Shown piece after piece: positions 16,866 through 24,513 of a DNA stretch of 64,000 nt; position 1 is the stretch's first letter; each line of letters opens with the position of its first letter. The position numbers and the translations under genes were made by a program. Source of the stretch: Pelotomaculum_C sp050950345 (GTDB lineage: Bacteria; Bacillota; Desulfotomaculia; Desulfotomaculales; Pelotomaculaceae); NCBI GenBank assembly GCA_050950345.1, contig JBMNHK010000007.1, forward strand, positions 372,001 through 436,000. Direction: 5' to 3'. Below the pieces are notes generated by a model. The model made no database searches, had not been told where the DNA came from, and saw nothing but the letters and a program-made list of their open reading frames with translations.

Positions 16866-18075
16866 TTGACCATCAATATATCCATTGTAGAGGTAGAAAA
16901 TGAGGCAGAAGCTCTGGCAGCGATTGCCCGGGTGGGGGCTGATCCTGCCGGCTGCCGCTGGATGGCGCCCAAAGCGGTGCACAGGTTAGTCATGCTGGAG
17001 GGGGTACAGCCCAGACAGGCCAATATTATCAAACAGGAAATGCTGTCCAAGGGAGGTGAGGCGGCGGTAGCCAGGGGCGTGGTTGATTGTTCGGTGCCTG
17101 AAACCAGAGTGCTGTTGATGGGTACCCTGCGCCAGTATGAGGCCTTCCTAATCAGGCTTCAGTCCCAGCCCTTCGGGTTAAAGGCTTTGGCCGGACGTAT
17201 CCGTGAGGTTTTAACAGCCCAGGAAGGACTTACTCCCTTTAATCTGGATTGCCGCGGCAAACTCCTGCCTGTGGGGTCCAAAACTCTCGTGATGGGGATC
17301 CTGAATGTAACCCCGGATTCCTTTTCCGATCAGGTCAGGCTCAGGGATCCCGGTCTGGCCTTAGAGCGGGCTGCCGCAATGGTGGAAGACGGCGCCGATA
17401 TTATTGACCTGGGCGGGGAATCCACCAGGCCGGGATATGTTCCCGTGGCGCAGGAAGAGGAACTGGCCCGGATCATGCCTGTTCTGAAAAGACTTGTCGC
17501 TGAATTGCCTGTGCCCATATCCGTTGATACCACCAAGGCGGCGGTGGCCCGTGCGGCTTTGGAGGCAGGAGCTCATATCATCAACGACCAGAGGGGGCTG
17601 CAAGGCGATCCTGAGATGGCCGGCCTGGCGGCTGAATACGGCGCTCCCGTTATTGTGATGCACAATCAGCAAGGTACTGCATACCGGGATCTGACAGGCG
17701 ATATAGTGGCTTATTTTCAGGTTAGCCTGCAACTGGCCCGGCAAGCCGGATTAGCGCGTCAGAAGCTGATCATCGATCCCGGTTTTGGTTTTGGCAAGAC
17801 TCCGGCTCAGAACCTGGAAGTGTTGCGGCGCTTAAAAGAGCTGCGCTGCCTGGGGCTGCCGATCCTGGTGGGTACCGTCCCGCAAGGGAACCATCGGCAA
17901 GGTCCTGAACCTGCCGGTAGATCAGCGTTTAGAAGGAACCGCAGCCACAGTGGCGGCGGCGATTATGAATGGTGCCGACCTGGTGCGTGTCCACGATGTT
18001 AAGGAAATGAGCCGGGTGGCCAGGATGACGGATGCTATCGTCGGCAAGAAGGGAATAATAGAAGAGCTGGATTAA
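16866..18075 (+). pseudogene. folP: Dihydropteroate synthase with a one-base frameshift near the 3' end
   Basis: Couples p-aminobenzoate to the pterin pyrophosphate in folate synthesis. TTG start at 16866, 10 bp after GGGAGGTGG. A roughly 110-residue N-terminal extension is followed by the TIM barrel with GILNVTPDSFSD, DLGGESTRPG, SVDTTKA and DPGFGFGKT. At 17871-17880 the sequence reads GGTACCGTCC. Removing the G at 17877 restores GT-SRKGTIGKVLNLP, the conserved SRK segment, and the frame then runs to the TAA at 18073-18075 (RVHDVKEMSRVARMTDAIVG). As written, the first frame instead ends at 18002 with a scrambled tail lacking SRK. Sequencing error or a true mutation; folB and folK follow intact. 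Confidence 0.85.
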
Positions 18076-18106
18076 TGGTCAGAACGAGTTTGGCAGGGGG
18101 GCTTTT

Positions 18107-18466
18107 ATGGATAAGATTATTCTCAAAGACATGGAGTTCTTTGGTTATCACGGCGTGCTGCCGGAGGAGAGGTCTTTGGGTCAGCGTTTTATCATAGATC
18201 TGGAGCTGGAGCTTGATCTTAAACCGGCAGGTGTTTCAGACGACGTTTCGCGCACGGTGAATTACGCGTCAGTGTTTGAACTGGTTAAGAATAGCGTAAC
18301 AGGACAGTCTTACTTCCTGATCGAAGCGCTGGCAGAGGACATTGCCAACCGGGTATTGGACCAATTCCCGGTTGAGACGGTTGTGGTCCGGGTAAAAAAA
18401 CCACAGGCCCCCATTGCCGGTCACTTTGCCTGCATGGCAGTTGAAATCAGAAGGGGCCGGGTATAA
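18107..18466 (+). CDS. folB: Dihydroneopterin aldolase
   Basis: 119 residues. Cleaves 7,8-dihydroneopterin to 6-hydroxymethyl-dihydropterin and glycolaldehyde. Family signatures seen are FFGYHGVLPEERSLGQRF, the active-site-region Tyr in TVNYASVFELV, LIEALAEDIA and VRVKKPQAPI. ATG at 18107 after GGCAGGGGGG. It sits 31 bp after folP and before folK, in the usual folP-folB-folK order. Confidence 0.95.
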   Translation: MDKIILKDMEFFGYHGVLPEERSLGQRFIIDLELELDLKPAGVSDDVSRTVNYASVFELVKNSVTGQSYFLIEALAEDIANRVLDQFPVETVVVRVKKPQAPIAGHFACMAVEIRRGRV

Positions 18467-18520
18467 GATGTATGAGCGGCGCCGCAATGAGGCGGATACC
18501 ATAAGACGGGAGTGGCATGT

Positions 18521-19024
18521 ATGTCGGAACAGGAGATGACTGTGACGGCCTATATTGGTTTAGGCAGCAATATGGGCGATGAACGGTCCAACCTGGCAAA
18601 GGCCCTGGAGCTGTTGCAGGCTGTCCCCGGAGTGGCCCTGGTTAAAACAGCTTCTTATTATCGCAGCGCTCCTCTGGGTAGAACTGACCAGGACTGGTAC
18701 CTCAACACAGTTGCCGAGGTGAAGACCAGCTTGGAGCCGCAGCAGCTTTTAGAGGCCCTGTTGGATATTGAAATCCGGCTTGGCCGTGTCCGTACGGTGC
18801 GGTGGGGACCCCGCATAATTGATCTCGATTTATTGCTCTGGGACGGGGTGAGGATCTCCAGCCCTGAGCTGATCCTACCCCATCCCCGCATGACTGAACG
18901 GGCCTTTGTCATGGTGCCTCTTGCAGAACTGGCTCCGGATTTAGTCCTGGAGGGTAAAACTGCCGCCGCACTGGCAAAAAAATTGGCAAGTGAGCAGTTA
19001 ATAGAACGGGAATCGACTTCTTAA
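18521..19024 (+). CDS. folK: 6-hydroxymethyl-dihydropterin pyrophosphokinase (HPPK)
   Basis: 167 residues from the ATG at 18521 (GGGAG 8 bp upstream). Pyrophosphorylates the pterin before FolP acts. Motifs: AYIGLGSNMGDE, YYRSAPLGRTDQDWYLN, the HPPK signature WGPRIIDLDLLLW, and LPHPRMTERAFVMVPL. Last gene of the folate operon; it converges on the next gene with only 17 bp between stops. Confidence 0.95.
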   Translation: MSEQEMTVTAYIGLGSNMGDERSNLAKALELLQAVPGVALVKTASYYRSAPLGRTDQDWYLNTVAEVKTSLEPQQLLEALLDIEIRLGRVRTVRWGPRIIDLDLLLWDGVRISSPELILPHPRMTERAFVMVPLAELAPDLVLEGKTAAALAKKLASEQLIERESTS

Positions 19025-19041
19025 GTAACTTATGAAGTAAC

Positions 19042-20139
19042 TTATTGAAGGAATGTTGACTGTTCAGCCGGTTGTTGGTAGTCTGGTTGGAAACTTGCTT
19101 CCTCGTCAACAGAGACAATCCGTTCCTGTTGAATGGATTTTAAGATGTCATGTATAGTTTTCAAGTCGCCGTATTCCATTTCAGGTGTTACACTCACCGG
19201 TTCTGAGCCGGTGAGGGCGTTATAAAAATTGAGCAGTTCATTATAAAAACCTTTTTGCACTTCATAGGGGATTTGTTCCTGGCGGCCATCGTTGAAGGCC
19301 AGGTTTATAATCCCCGCATCACGTTCTTCAAGGTAAATCATCCCCTGGGTCCCGAAGATACGCAGCCCGATTAAGGGGCGCTGCATTTCTTTTCCGGCGC
19401 AGAAAAAGCTGAATTGCCCAATTACGCCGCTTTTAAACAGGATGTTGACGTTAATTGCGGCATAGGGCGAGAAATCGGAGGCCTGGGGCCTGCCAAAGGC
19501 TTGCAGCCGGTCAATGGCCCCGAAAATATGGCGCAGGCCGGCCATGTCGTGCACAGCAGTATCAGTAATAGCGCCCCCTGGAAATTCCGGGTGTTGACGC
19601 CACTCTCGGGAGGGGAATTTATCTTTTTGCAGCATTTCAGCTGGGAAATTCACGACACGGTTTTGCATAAAATAATAGACTTCCCCAATACGTTTGTTCC
19701 TGATGAGATCTCTGATTATATCGATTTCCTGGTTATACCGGTAATTTTCCGCGATCATGATGGGTATGTTGTACTTTTTCGCCAGGTTTCTGGCCGACTC
19801 AGCTTCCTCCATAGTGGCGGCCAACGGTTTCTCGCAGATAATTCCCTTGCCCCGGCCTGACATGTTTTTGGCTACGGCGTCAGTAATCTCATAGTTGAGT
19901 TCTATGGGAACCATGATGTCAATTACATCAAGGTCATTCCGGGACAGGAGTTCCTGTATGCCGGTGTAGACGCTGTTCTGTGGCAAATTCAGCCGTCCGG
20001 CCCAGTTCGTTGCCTTTTGGCGATCCTGGTCACATAAGGCCACAATTTCGTAACGATCTTTTAATTGTTCATAGGCCGGGTAATGCAGTTTCTCAAAGGC
20101 CATACCCACCCCGATGATGCCTACTTTTAGCTTATCCAT
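19042..20139 (-). CDS. Gfo/Idh/MocA family NAD(P)-dependent oxidoreductase
   Basis: 365 residues from the ATG at 20139; a GTG at 20148 is too close to the GGGAG site. N-terminal Rossmann fold with GIIGVGMAFEKLHYP, and the family motif CEKPLA near residue 100. The C-terminal alpha/beta substrate domain includes TDTAVHDMAGLRHIFG, with the expected DxxxH pattern. Members oxidise or reduce sugars, inositols or related compounds, and the substrate cannot be read from sequence. Single gene, convergent to the folate operon. Confidence 0.85.
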   Translation of the reverse strand: MDKLKVGIIGVGMAFEKLHYPAYEQLKDRYEIVALCDQDRQKATNWAGRLNLPQNSVYTGIQELLSRNDLDVIDIMVPIELNYEITDAVAKNMSGRGKGIICEKPLAATMEEAESARNLAKKYNIPIMIAENYRYNQEIDIIRDLIRNKRIGEVYYFMQNRVVNFPAEMLQKDKFPSREWRQHPEFPGGAITDTAVHDMAGLRHIFGAIDRLQAFGRPQASDFSPYAAINVNILFKSGVIGQFSFFCAGKEMQRPLIGLRIFGTQGMIYLEERDAGIINLAFNDGRQEQIPYEVQKGFYNELLNFYNALTGSEPVSVTPEMEYGDLKTIHDILKSIQQERIVSVDEEASFQPDYQQPAEQSTFLQ

Positions 20140-20278
20140 TGATATCACTTCTCCCGTAAAATGAATTTATGGTTCTTGATCCAGTAAGTATTTTTTGATC
20201 CGCACAGGGATATTATTCAGGACTAAGCGGCTATGCAGTTGCGCGAGTTTATAACAGTTGAATAGATAATAAAAATAA

Positions 20279-20307
20279 TTGCCTCGGTGTAATAGTTGTG
20301 CTAAAAT
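20279..20307 (+). promoter_or_regulatory. Promoter of the pantothenate operon
   Basis: TTGCCT (20279-20284), 17-bp spacer, TAAAAT (20302-20307), with an upstream TGC giving an extended -10. Transcription would start near 20314, about 205 nt before the first start codon. Confidence 0.65.
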
Positions 20308-20313
20308 GTACTT

Positions 20314-20518
20314 ATTCGGGTGGTATCGACGTATTGAACCACACCGTTTTGACAGCTTTTTTACTGAAAACATTGATATCAAGTTTACCGCTTGGAGCCA
20401 GTGGGACCGAGACGGGAGGATGCGATAAATGCCTTTCGGATTGCCCGAAGGGCTTTTTGTTCTATTTTTCATTTGTGAAAAAAAGTTTTTCGATTAAAAT
20501 AAAGCGGGTAACTTAAAA
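20314..20518 (+). promoter_or_regulatory. Structured leader of the pantothenate operon, candidate riboswitch or attenuator
   Basis: The leader holds a 5' hairpin (20317-20346: CGG-GTGGT pairing with ACCAC-A-CCG, with an unpaired A). An A/T-rich linker and a G-rich conserved-looking segment near 20400-20430 follow, then an intrinsic terminator at 20431-20462 ahead of the first gene. Firmicute panB leaders carry the 'pan' RNA motif, a hairpin with bulged adenosines; the first hairpin could be of that kind. That identification is inference; the leader plus terminator layout is seen directly. The rest of 20140-20278 shows nothing. Confidence 0.5.
20431..20462 (+). terminator. Intrinsic terminator in the pan leader
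   Basis: GCCTTTCGG pairs with CCGAAGGGC (one G-T pair) over a 5-nt loop, followed by TTTTTGTT. It lies 57 bp before the first gene of the operon, so read-through must be regulated or partial. Confidence 0.8.
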
Positions 20519-21394
20519 ATGGATAAACCCATCATAGCTATTGTAGGCGCCGGTAAGGTAGGTTCAGCCCTGGCCTTGCTGCTGGCAGAGAAAGGATACC
20601 GGGTTAGCGGGATCGCCAGCAAAAGCATCTCTTCAGCCCTGCGGGTGGCAGAGCAAATAGGGGTGGCAGCTACCGACCAACCAGAAACAATCACACCCGA
20701 AGCTGACATAGTGTTTCTTACCACTCCCGACCGTGTTATCGCTCAGGTTGCTTCCGAAATAGACGCCAAAGGCGGGTTTAAGCCCGGCCAGGTGGTTTTC
20801 CACACCAGCGGCGCACATGCCGCCGGGGAGGTTGGCATTGCCCGCCGGTCCGGTGCTCTGGCGGCATCTCTCCACCCGCTGCAGTCCTTTGCGGATGTGC
20901 AGATGGCCATGAAAAACCTGCCGGGTTCCTATTTCGCCCTGGAAGGCGACCCGGGGGCCATGCCGCTGGCCGAGGCAATTGTCAGAGATCTGGACGGCAG
21001 GAGTTTTATGATTGAAGCCCGGGATAAAGCACTTTATCATGCAGCGGCCTGCATTGCCTCCAACTACCTGGTAGCATTGATGCACCTGGCAACAGGTCTT
21101 TATAGCCGTTTTGGCTTGTCCAGGGAAGAGGCCTTTAAAGCCCTTTCTCCTCTCGTAAGGGGAACGGTGCACAATATTGAACAGGTAGGTCCCACGGCGG
21201 CTCTTACCGGACCCATAGCCAGAGGAGACGGCACCACCGTAGAGGGGCACCTGGCGGCTTTAAAAGATGTTGGCGAGTTGCCATTGGAGCTTTACCGCAA
21301 ATTAGGCCTTTATACTGTCGGTCTGGCATTGGACCGGGGCAGTATTAGCATAGAACAAAGTCAAATTCTGGAGCAAATGCTTAAGGAGGCGTAG
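20519..21394 (+). CDS. Rossmann-fold DUF2520 oxidoreductase, possible ketopantoate reductase
   Basis: 291 residues. N-terminal NAD(P)-binding fold with AIVGAGKVGSALALLLAEKG near residue 7. A C-terminal helical domain of DUF2520 type follows (SLHPLQSFAD, KALYHAAACIASNYLVALM, LTGPIARGD). It is related to the ProC/PanE superfamily. It is the first gene of an operon with panB, panC and panD, and no classical panE is seen here. It may therefore reduce ketopantoate to pantoate; that role is inferred from context. Confidence 0.8.
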   Translation: MDKPIIAIVGAGKVGSALALLLAEKGYRVSGIASKSISSALRVAEQIGVAATDQPETITPEADIVFLTTPDRVIAQVASEIDAKGGFKPGQVVFHTSGAHAAGEVGIARRSGALAASLHPLQSFADVQMAMKNLPGSYFALEGDPGAMPLAEAIVRDLDGRSFMIEARDKALYHAAACIASNYLVALMHLATGLYSRFGLSREEAFKALSPLVRGTVHNIEQVGPTAALTGPIARGDGTTVEGHLAALKDVGELPLELYRKLGLYTVGLALDRGSISIEQSQILEQMLKEA

Positions 21395-21396
21395 AA

Positions 21397-22236
21397 ATGG
21401 TTACGGGTAAGGTTACGACAGGCACTATTAAACAGATGAAGGCGGAAGGCAAACCCATAACAATGCTTACTGCCTACGATTATTCAATGGCTAAAATCAT
21501 AGACGAAGCCGGGATCGACATGATCCTGGTGGGGGATTCCCTGGGTAACGTTGTCCTGGGCTATGATTCCACCTTGCCTGTTACCATGGAGGATATGGTT
21601 CACCACGCCAAGGCTGTTTGCCGCGGCGCCCAGCGGGCCATGGTGGTGACAGATTTGCCGTTCCTCTCTTACCAGGTCACTGTTGAGGATGCCGTGCGCA
21701 ACGCCGGACGCATCATGAAGGAAACAGGTTCACAGGCAGTCAAGATGGAAGGGGGCCGGGAAATTGCCGACAGCGTCAGGGCTATTGTCAACGCCGGTAT
21801 CCCCGTGTGCGGGCACATGGGACTTACGCCCCAGCATGTTCATCAACTGGGCGGTTTCAAAGTTCAGGGCAAGGACCTGGAGGCGGCCAGGAAGATGATC
21901 GATGATGCCCTGGCTATAGAAAAGGCCGGAGCTTTTTGCCTGGTGCTGGAAATGGTACCTGCTCCCCTGGCCAAAATCATTACCGAGAAACTGCAGATAC
22001 CAACTATCGGTATTGGAGCGGGGCCCCATTGTGACGGGCAGGTGCTGGTTATAAATGATATACTCGCCCTTTATCCCCGTTTTACGCCTAGGTTTGTTAA
22101 ACAGTTTGCCAACCTGCACGAGAATGTCACTTCTGCTGTACAGCAATACCGGCAGGAAGTGGCGGCGCGCACTTTCCCCGGCCCTGAGCATAGTTTTAGC
22201 ATGCCGGAGGAAGTGCTGGAAGAGCTGAAAAAATAG
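21397..22236 (+). CDS. panB: 3-methyl-2-oxobutanoate hydroxymethyltransferase
   Basis: 279 residues. First committed step of pantothenate synthesis, transferring hydroxymethyl from methylene-THF to 2-oxoisovalerate. Motifs: TAYDYSMAKIIDEAGID, metal-binding LVGDSLGNVVLGYDST, VKMEGG, and GHMGLTPQHVHQLGGF. Starts two bases after the previous stop with AAGGAGGCG at the junction. Full length. Confidence 0.96.
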   Translation: MVTGKVTTGTIKQMKAEGKPITMLTAYDYSMAKIIDEAGIDMILVGDSLGNVVLGYDSTLPVTMEDMVHHAKAVCRGAQRAMVVTDLPFLSYQVTVEDAVRNAGRIMKETGSQAVKMEGGREIADSVRAIVNAGIPVCGHMGLTPQHVHQLGGFKVQGKDLEAARKMIDDALAIEKAGAFCLVLEMVPAPLAKIITEKLQIPTIGIGAGPHCDGQVLVINDILALYPRFTPRFVKQFANLHENVTSAVQQYRQEVAARTFPGPEHSFSMPEEVLEELKK

Positions 22237-22252
22237 CGGGGGTCATAGGTCA

Positions 22253-23098
22253 ATGCAGATTTTTCATACTATCTCCGAGGCGCGTGCTTTTGTTCGCCTG
22301 GCCAGGGAGCGTAAGCAGGTTATCGGGCTTGTTACAACCATGGGTTATTTGCACGAAGGCCATTTGGAACTGATGCGCAGGGCCAAGAGCCAATGTGATC
22401 TGGTAATTGCCAGTATCTTTGTCAACCCCACCCAGTTTGGTCCCAATGAGGATTTTGCTCAATACCCCCGTGATCTGGAGCGCGATGCTGCCATGGCGGA
22501 AGAGGCAGGGGTGGCGGCTATATTTAACCCGCCTGTGGAGGAAATGTATCCACCTAATTTTTGCACTTATGTTGATGTGGAACAGTTGACCAATAAATTG
22601 TGCGGTTTGTCCCGTCCCGGTCATTTTCGGGGCGTAGCCACGGTTGTCACCAAGCTGTTTAATATTATACGCCCGGACTATGCTTACTTTGGGCAAAAGG
22701 ATGCCCAACAAGCGCTGGTGATCAAGAGGATGGTCCGGGATCTGAACATGGGACTGGAAGTGGTGGTCGTTCCTACGGTTCGTGAGCCGGATGGTCTTGC
22801 TCTCAGTTCCCGCAACGTGTTTTTGGCGCCTGACCAGCGTCTTGCAGCTCTATCTTTGTCCCGGAGTCTGGAACATGCCAGACAGCTGGTGGAAGCAGGA
22901 GAAAGGGATGCGGCAAAAATACGTCAAGCTGTAATCGACATGATCGCAGCCGAGCCCCTGGCGGCAATAGATTATGTTGAATTGTACACTTACCCGGACC
23001 TTGAACCCATACAAAGGCTGGAAGGGGCAACCCTGCTGGCCCTGGCCGTGAAAATAGGGCAGACGCGTTTAATAGATAACATAATTTTGGAGGTTTAA
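22253..23098 (+). CDS. panC: Pantothenate synthetase (pantoate-beta-alanine ligase)
   Basis: 281 residues. Joins pantoate and beta-alanine using ATP. Contains the HIGH-like TTMGYLHEGHLELMRRA, SIFVNPTQFGPNEDF, YFGQKDAQQALVIKRMV and REPDGLALSSRNVFL. Sits 16 bp after panB and one base before the panD start. Full length. Confidence 0.96.
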   Translation: MQIFHTISEARAFVRLARERKQVIGLVTTMGYLHEGHLELMRRAKSQCDLVIASIFVNPTQFGPNEDFAQYPRDLERDAAMAEEAGVAAIFNPPVEEMYPPNFCTYVDVEQLTNKLCGLSRPGHFRGVATVVTKLFNIIRPDYAYFGQKDAQQALVIKRMVRDLNMGLEVVVVPTVREPDGLALSSRNVFLAPDQRLAALSLSRSLEHARQLVEAGERDAAKIRQAVIDMIAAEPLAAIDYVELYTYPDLEPIQRLEGATLLALAVKIGQTRLIDNIILEV

Positions 23099-23099
23099 G

Positions 23100-23495
23100 A
23101 TGTTTCTAACGATGTTTAGGGCGAAAATTCATACGGCTACAGTTACAGAAGCCAACCTTAATTACATGGGTAGCATCACCATTGACGAAGCCCTACTGGA
23201 AGCATCCGGGATCCTGCCCAATGAAAAGGTCCAGGTTGTTAACAATAACAACGGCAACCGTTTTGAGACTTATGTGATCAAGGGACCCCGTGATTCCGGG
23301 GTGATCTGCTTAAACGGTGCAGCTGCCCGACTGGCTCATCCTGGCGATGTGGTGATCATCATCGCTTATGCCCTCATGGACTATCAGGAAGCACAGACCT
23401 TTAAGCCTACGGTTGTTATGGTAGACAGTAAAAACAAGGTGATTGCTACTAAAAAAGAAGAGCTTCCTGGTGAAATAGCCCCGTCCCGGGGCTAA
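23100..23495 (+). CDS. panD: Aspartate 1-decarboxylase (pyruvoyl-dependent)
   Basis: 131 residues. Makes beta-alanine for PanC. The zymogen self-cleaves between Gly24 and Ser25 to form the pyruvoyl cofactor. With the ATG at 23100 (GGAGGT 6 bp upstream), GS in NYMGSIT falls exactly at residues 24-25, which fixes the start. Other conserved parts are VNNNNGNRFETYVI and GVICLNGAAARL. Last gene of the pan operon. Confidence 0.96.
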   Translation: MFLTMFRAKIHTATVTEANLNYMGSITIDEALLEASGILPNEKVQVVNNNNGNRFETYVIKGPRDSGVICLNGAAARLAHPGDVVIIIAYALMDYQEAQTFKPTVVMVDSKNKVIATKKEELPGEIAPSRG

Positions 23496-23498
23496 GCC

Positions 23499-23528
23499 TT
23501 GACATCCAGTTAATAAGGTGGTTACAAT
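23499..23528 (+). promoter_or_regulatory. Promoter of nadAB
   Basis: TTGACA (23499-23504), 18-bp spacer, TACAAT (23523-23528), just after the panD stop. It implies a start site near 23535 and so a NadA start downstream of that. Confidence 0.75.
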
Positions 23529-23559
23529 GTTATGAATCGTCATAGTAATCACCTTATTA
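23511..23559 (+). promoter_or_regulatory. Palindromic operator candidate over the nadA promoter
   Basis: TAATAAGGTGGTTAC (23511-23525) and GTAATCACCTTATTA (23545-23559) are inverted repeats of 15 bp with one mismatch and a 19-bp gap. They span the -10 and the start site. Only one arm would be transcribed, so this is more likely a DNA site than an RNA hairpin. An NAD-responsive repressor such as NiaR is the obvious candidate, by inference. Confidence 0.65.
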
Positions 23560-23579
23560 TGGAAGGGCTGAGGCTTCAC

Positions 23580-24500
23580 ATGTCGAACCAGGTTAATGCA
23601 GCTGAGCTTGTACAAGAGATACGGCGTTTAAAGAAAGAACGGGATGCGGTGATCCTTGCCCATCTTTACCAGCGGCCGGAGGTTCAGGATGTGGCGGATT
23701 TTGTGGGAGATTCTTTGGGTCTTTCCCGGCAGGCTGCCTCAACCGGGGCCAGGGTGATTGTTTTTTGCGGGGTTCACTTCATGGCGGAAAGCGCTTCGAT
23801 TCTTTCACCGGAGAAAACCGTAGTGTTGCCGGAGGAAGGCGCCGGCTGTCCTATGGCTGACATGGTGGATGCCGTTCAGTTGGAGCGAAAAAAACAGGAG
23901 ATTCCTGGTGTTGCCGTGGTTTGTTACATAAACACCTCTGCTGAGGTAAAGGCAGAGTGCGATATCGCCTGCACCTCGTCAAATGCAACTAAGGTCGTGG
24001 CTTCATTGCCGCCAGGACCTCTACTTTTTGTGCCTGACAGGAACCTGGGCAGTTACATAATATCTCAAACAGGGCGGGATATGATCCTTTGGGACGGCTG
24101 CTGCCATACCCATGATCACTTGACCGCTGCAGATATTCATAAGGCAAAGTCCGAGCATCCGCAAGCCCTGTTTCTGGCCCACCCCGAATGCAGGCCGGAA
24201 GTGCTGGCTCTGGCAGATCATGTGGCCAGCACTACAGGCATAATAAATTTTGCCAGGGAAAGCGATGCCAGGGAGTTTATTATTGGGACAGAAGAAGGTG
24301 TCCTGCACCAACTGCGCAAGCAAGCTCCCGGTAAAAGCTTTTTTATGGCCTCGGACAAGCTGGTTTGTCCCAATATGAAAAAAACCACGCTGGAAAGCGT
24401 CTATAAAGCGCTGTTAACCCTGGAGCCAAAGGTTCAGGTGCCGGAGAATATCAGACTTAGAGCATCAAAATGTTTGGAAAGGATGCTGTCTTTGGCGTAA
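23580..24500 (+). CDS. nadA: Quinolinate synthase A
   Basis: 306 residues from the ATG at 23580. The upstream in-frame ATGs at 23532 and 23559 lie within or beside the operator. Condenses iminoaspartate with dihydroxyacetone phosphate to quinolinate using a [4Fe-4S] cluster. Its three cysteines are expected in CGVHFMAES, WDGCCHTH/CTSSNATKVV and CPNMKKTTLE. Other signatures are AHLYQRPEVQDVADFVGDS and LFVPDRNLGSYI. Followed by nadB, its substrate supplier. Confidence 0.95.
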   Translation: MSNQVNAAELVQEIRRLKKERDAVILAHLYQRPEVQDVADFVGDSLGLSRQAASTGARVIVFCGVHFMAESASILSPEKTVVLPEEGAGCPMADMVDAVQLERKKQEIPGVAVVCYINTSAEVKAECDIACTSSNATKVVASLPPGPLLFVPDRNLGSYIISQTGRDMILWDGCCHTHDHLTAADIHKAKSEHPQALFLAHPECRPEVLALADHVASTTGIINFARESDAREFIIGTEEGVLHQLRKQAPGKSFFMASDKLVCPNMKKTTLESVYKALLTLEPKVQVPENIRLRASKCLERMLSLA

Positions 24501-24513
24501 AGGTGGAATAATT

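Noticed and set aside
20390..20425. T-box core suggested by GTGGGACCGAGAC in the pan leader
   Set aside because: It lacks the rest of the T-box consensus and the downstream genes are not aminoacyl-tRNA or amino acid genes.
23532..23579. Upstream ATG starts for nadA
   Set aside because: They fall at or before the predicted transcription start and inside the operator palindrome; the ATG at 23580 gives the normal NadA length.
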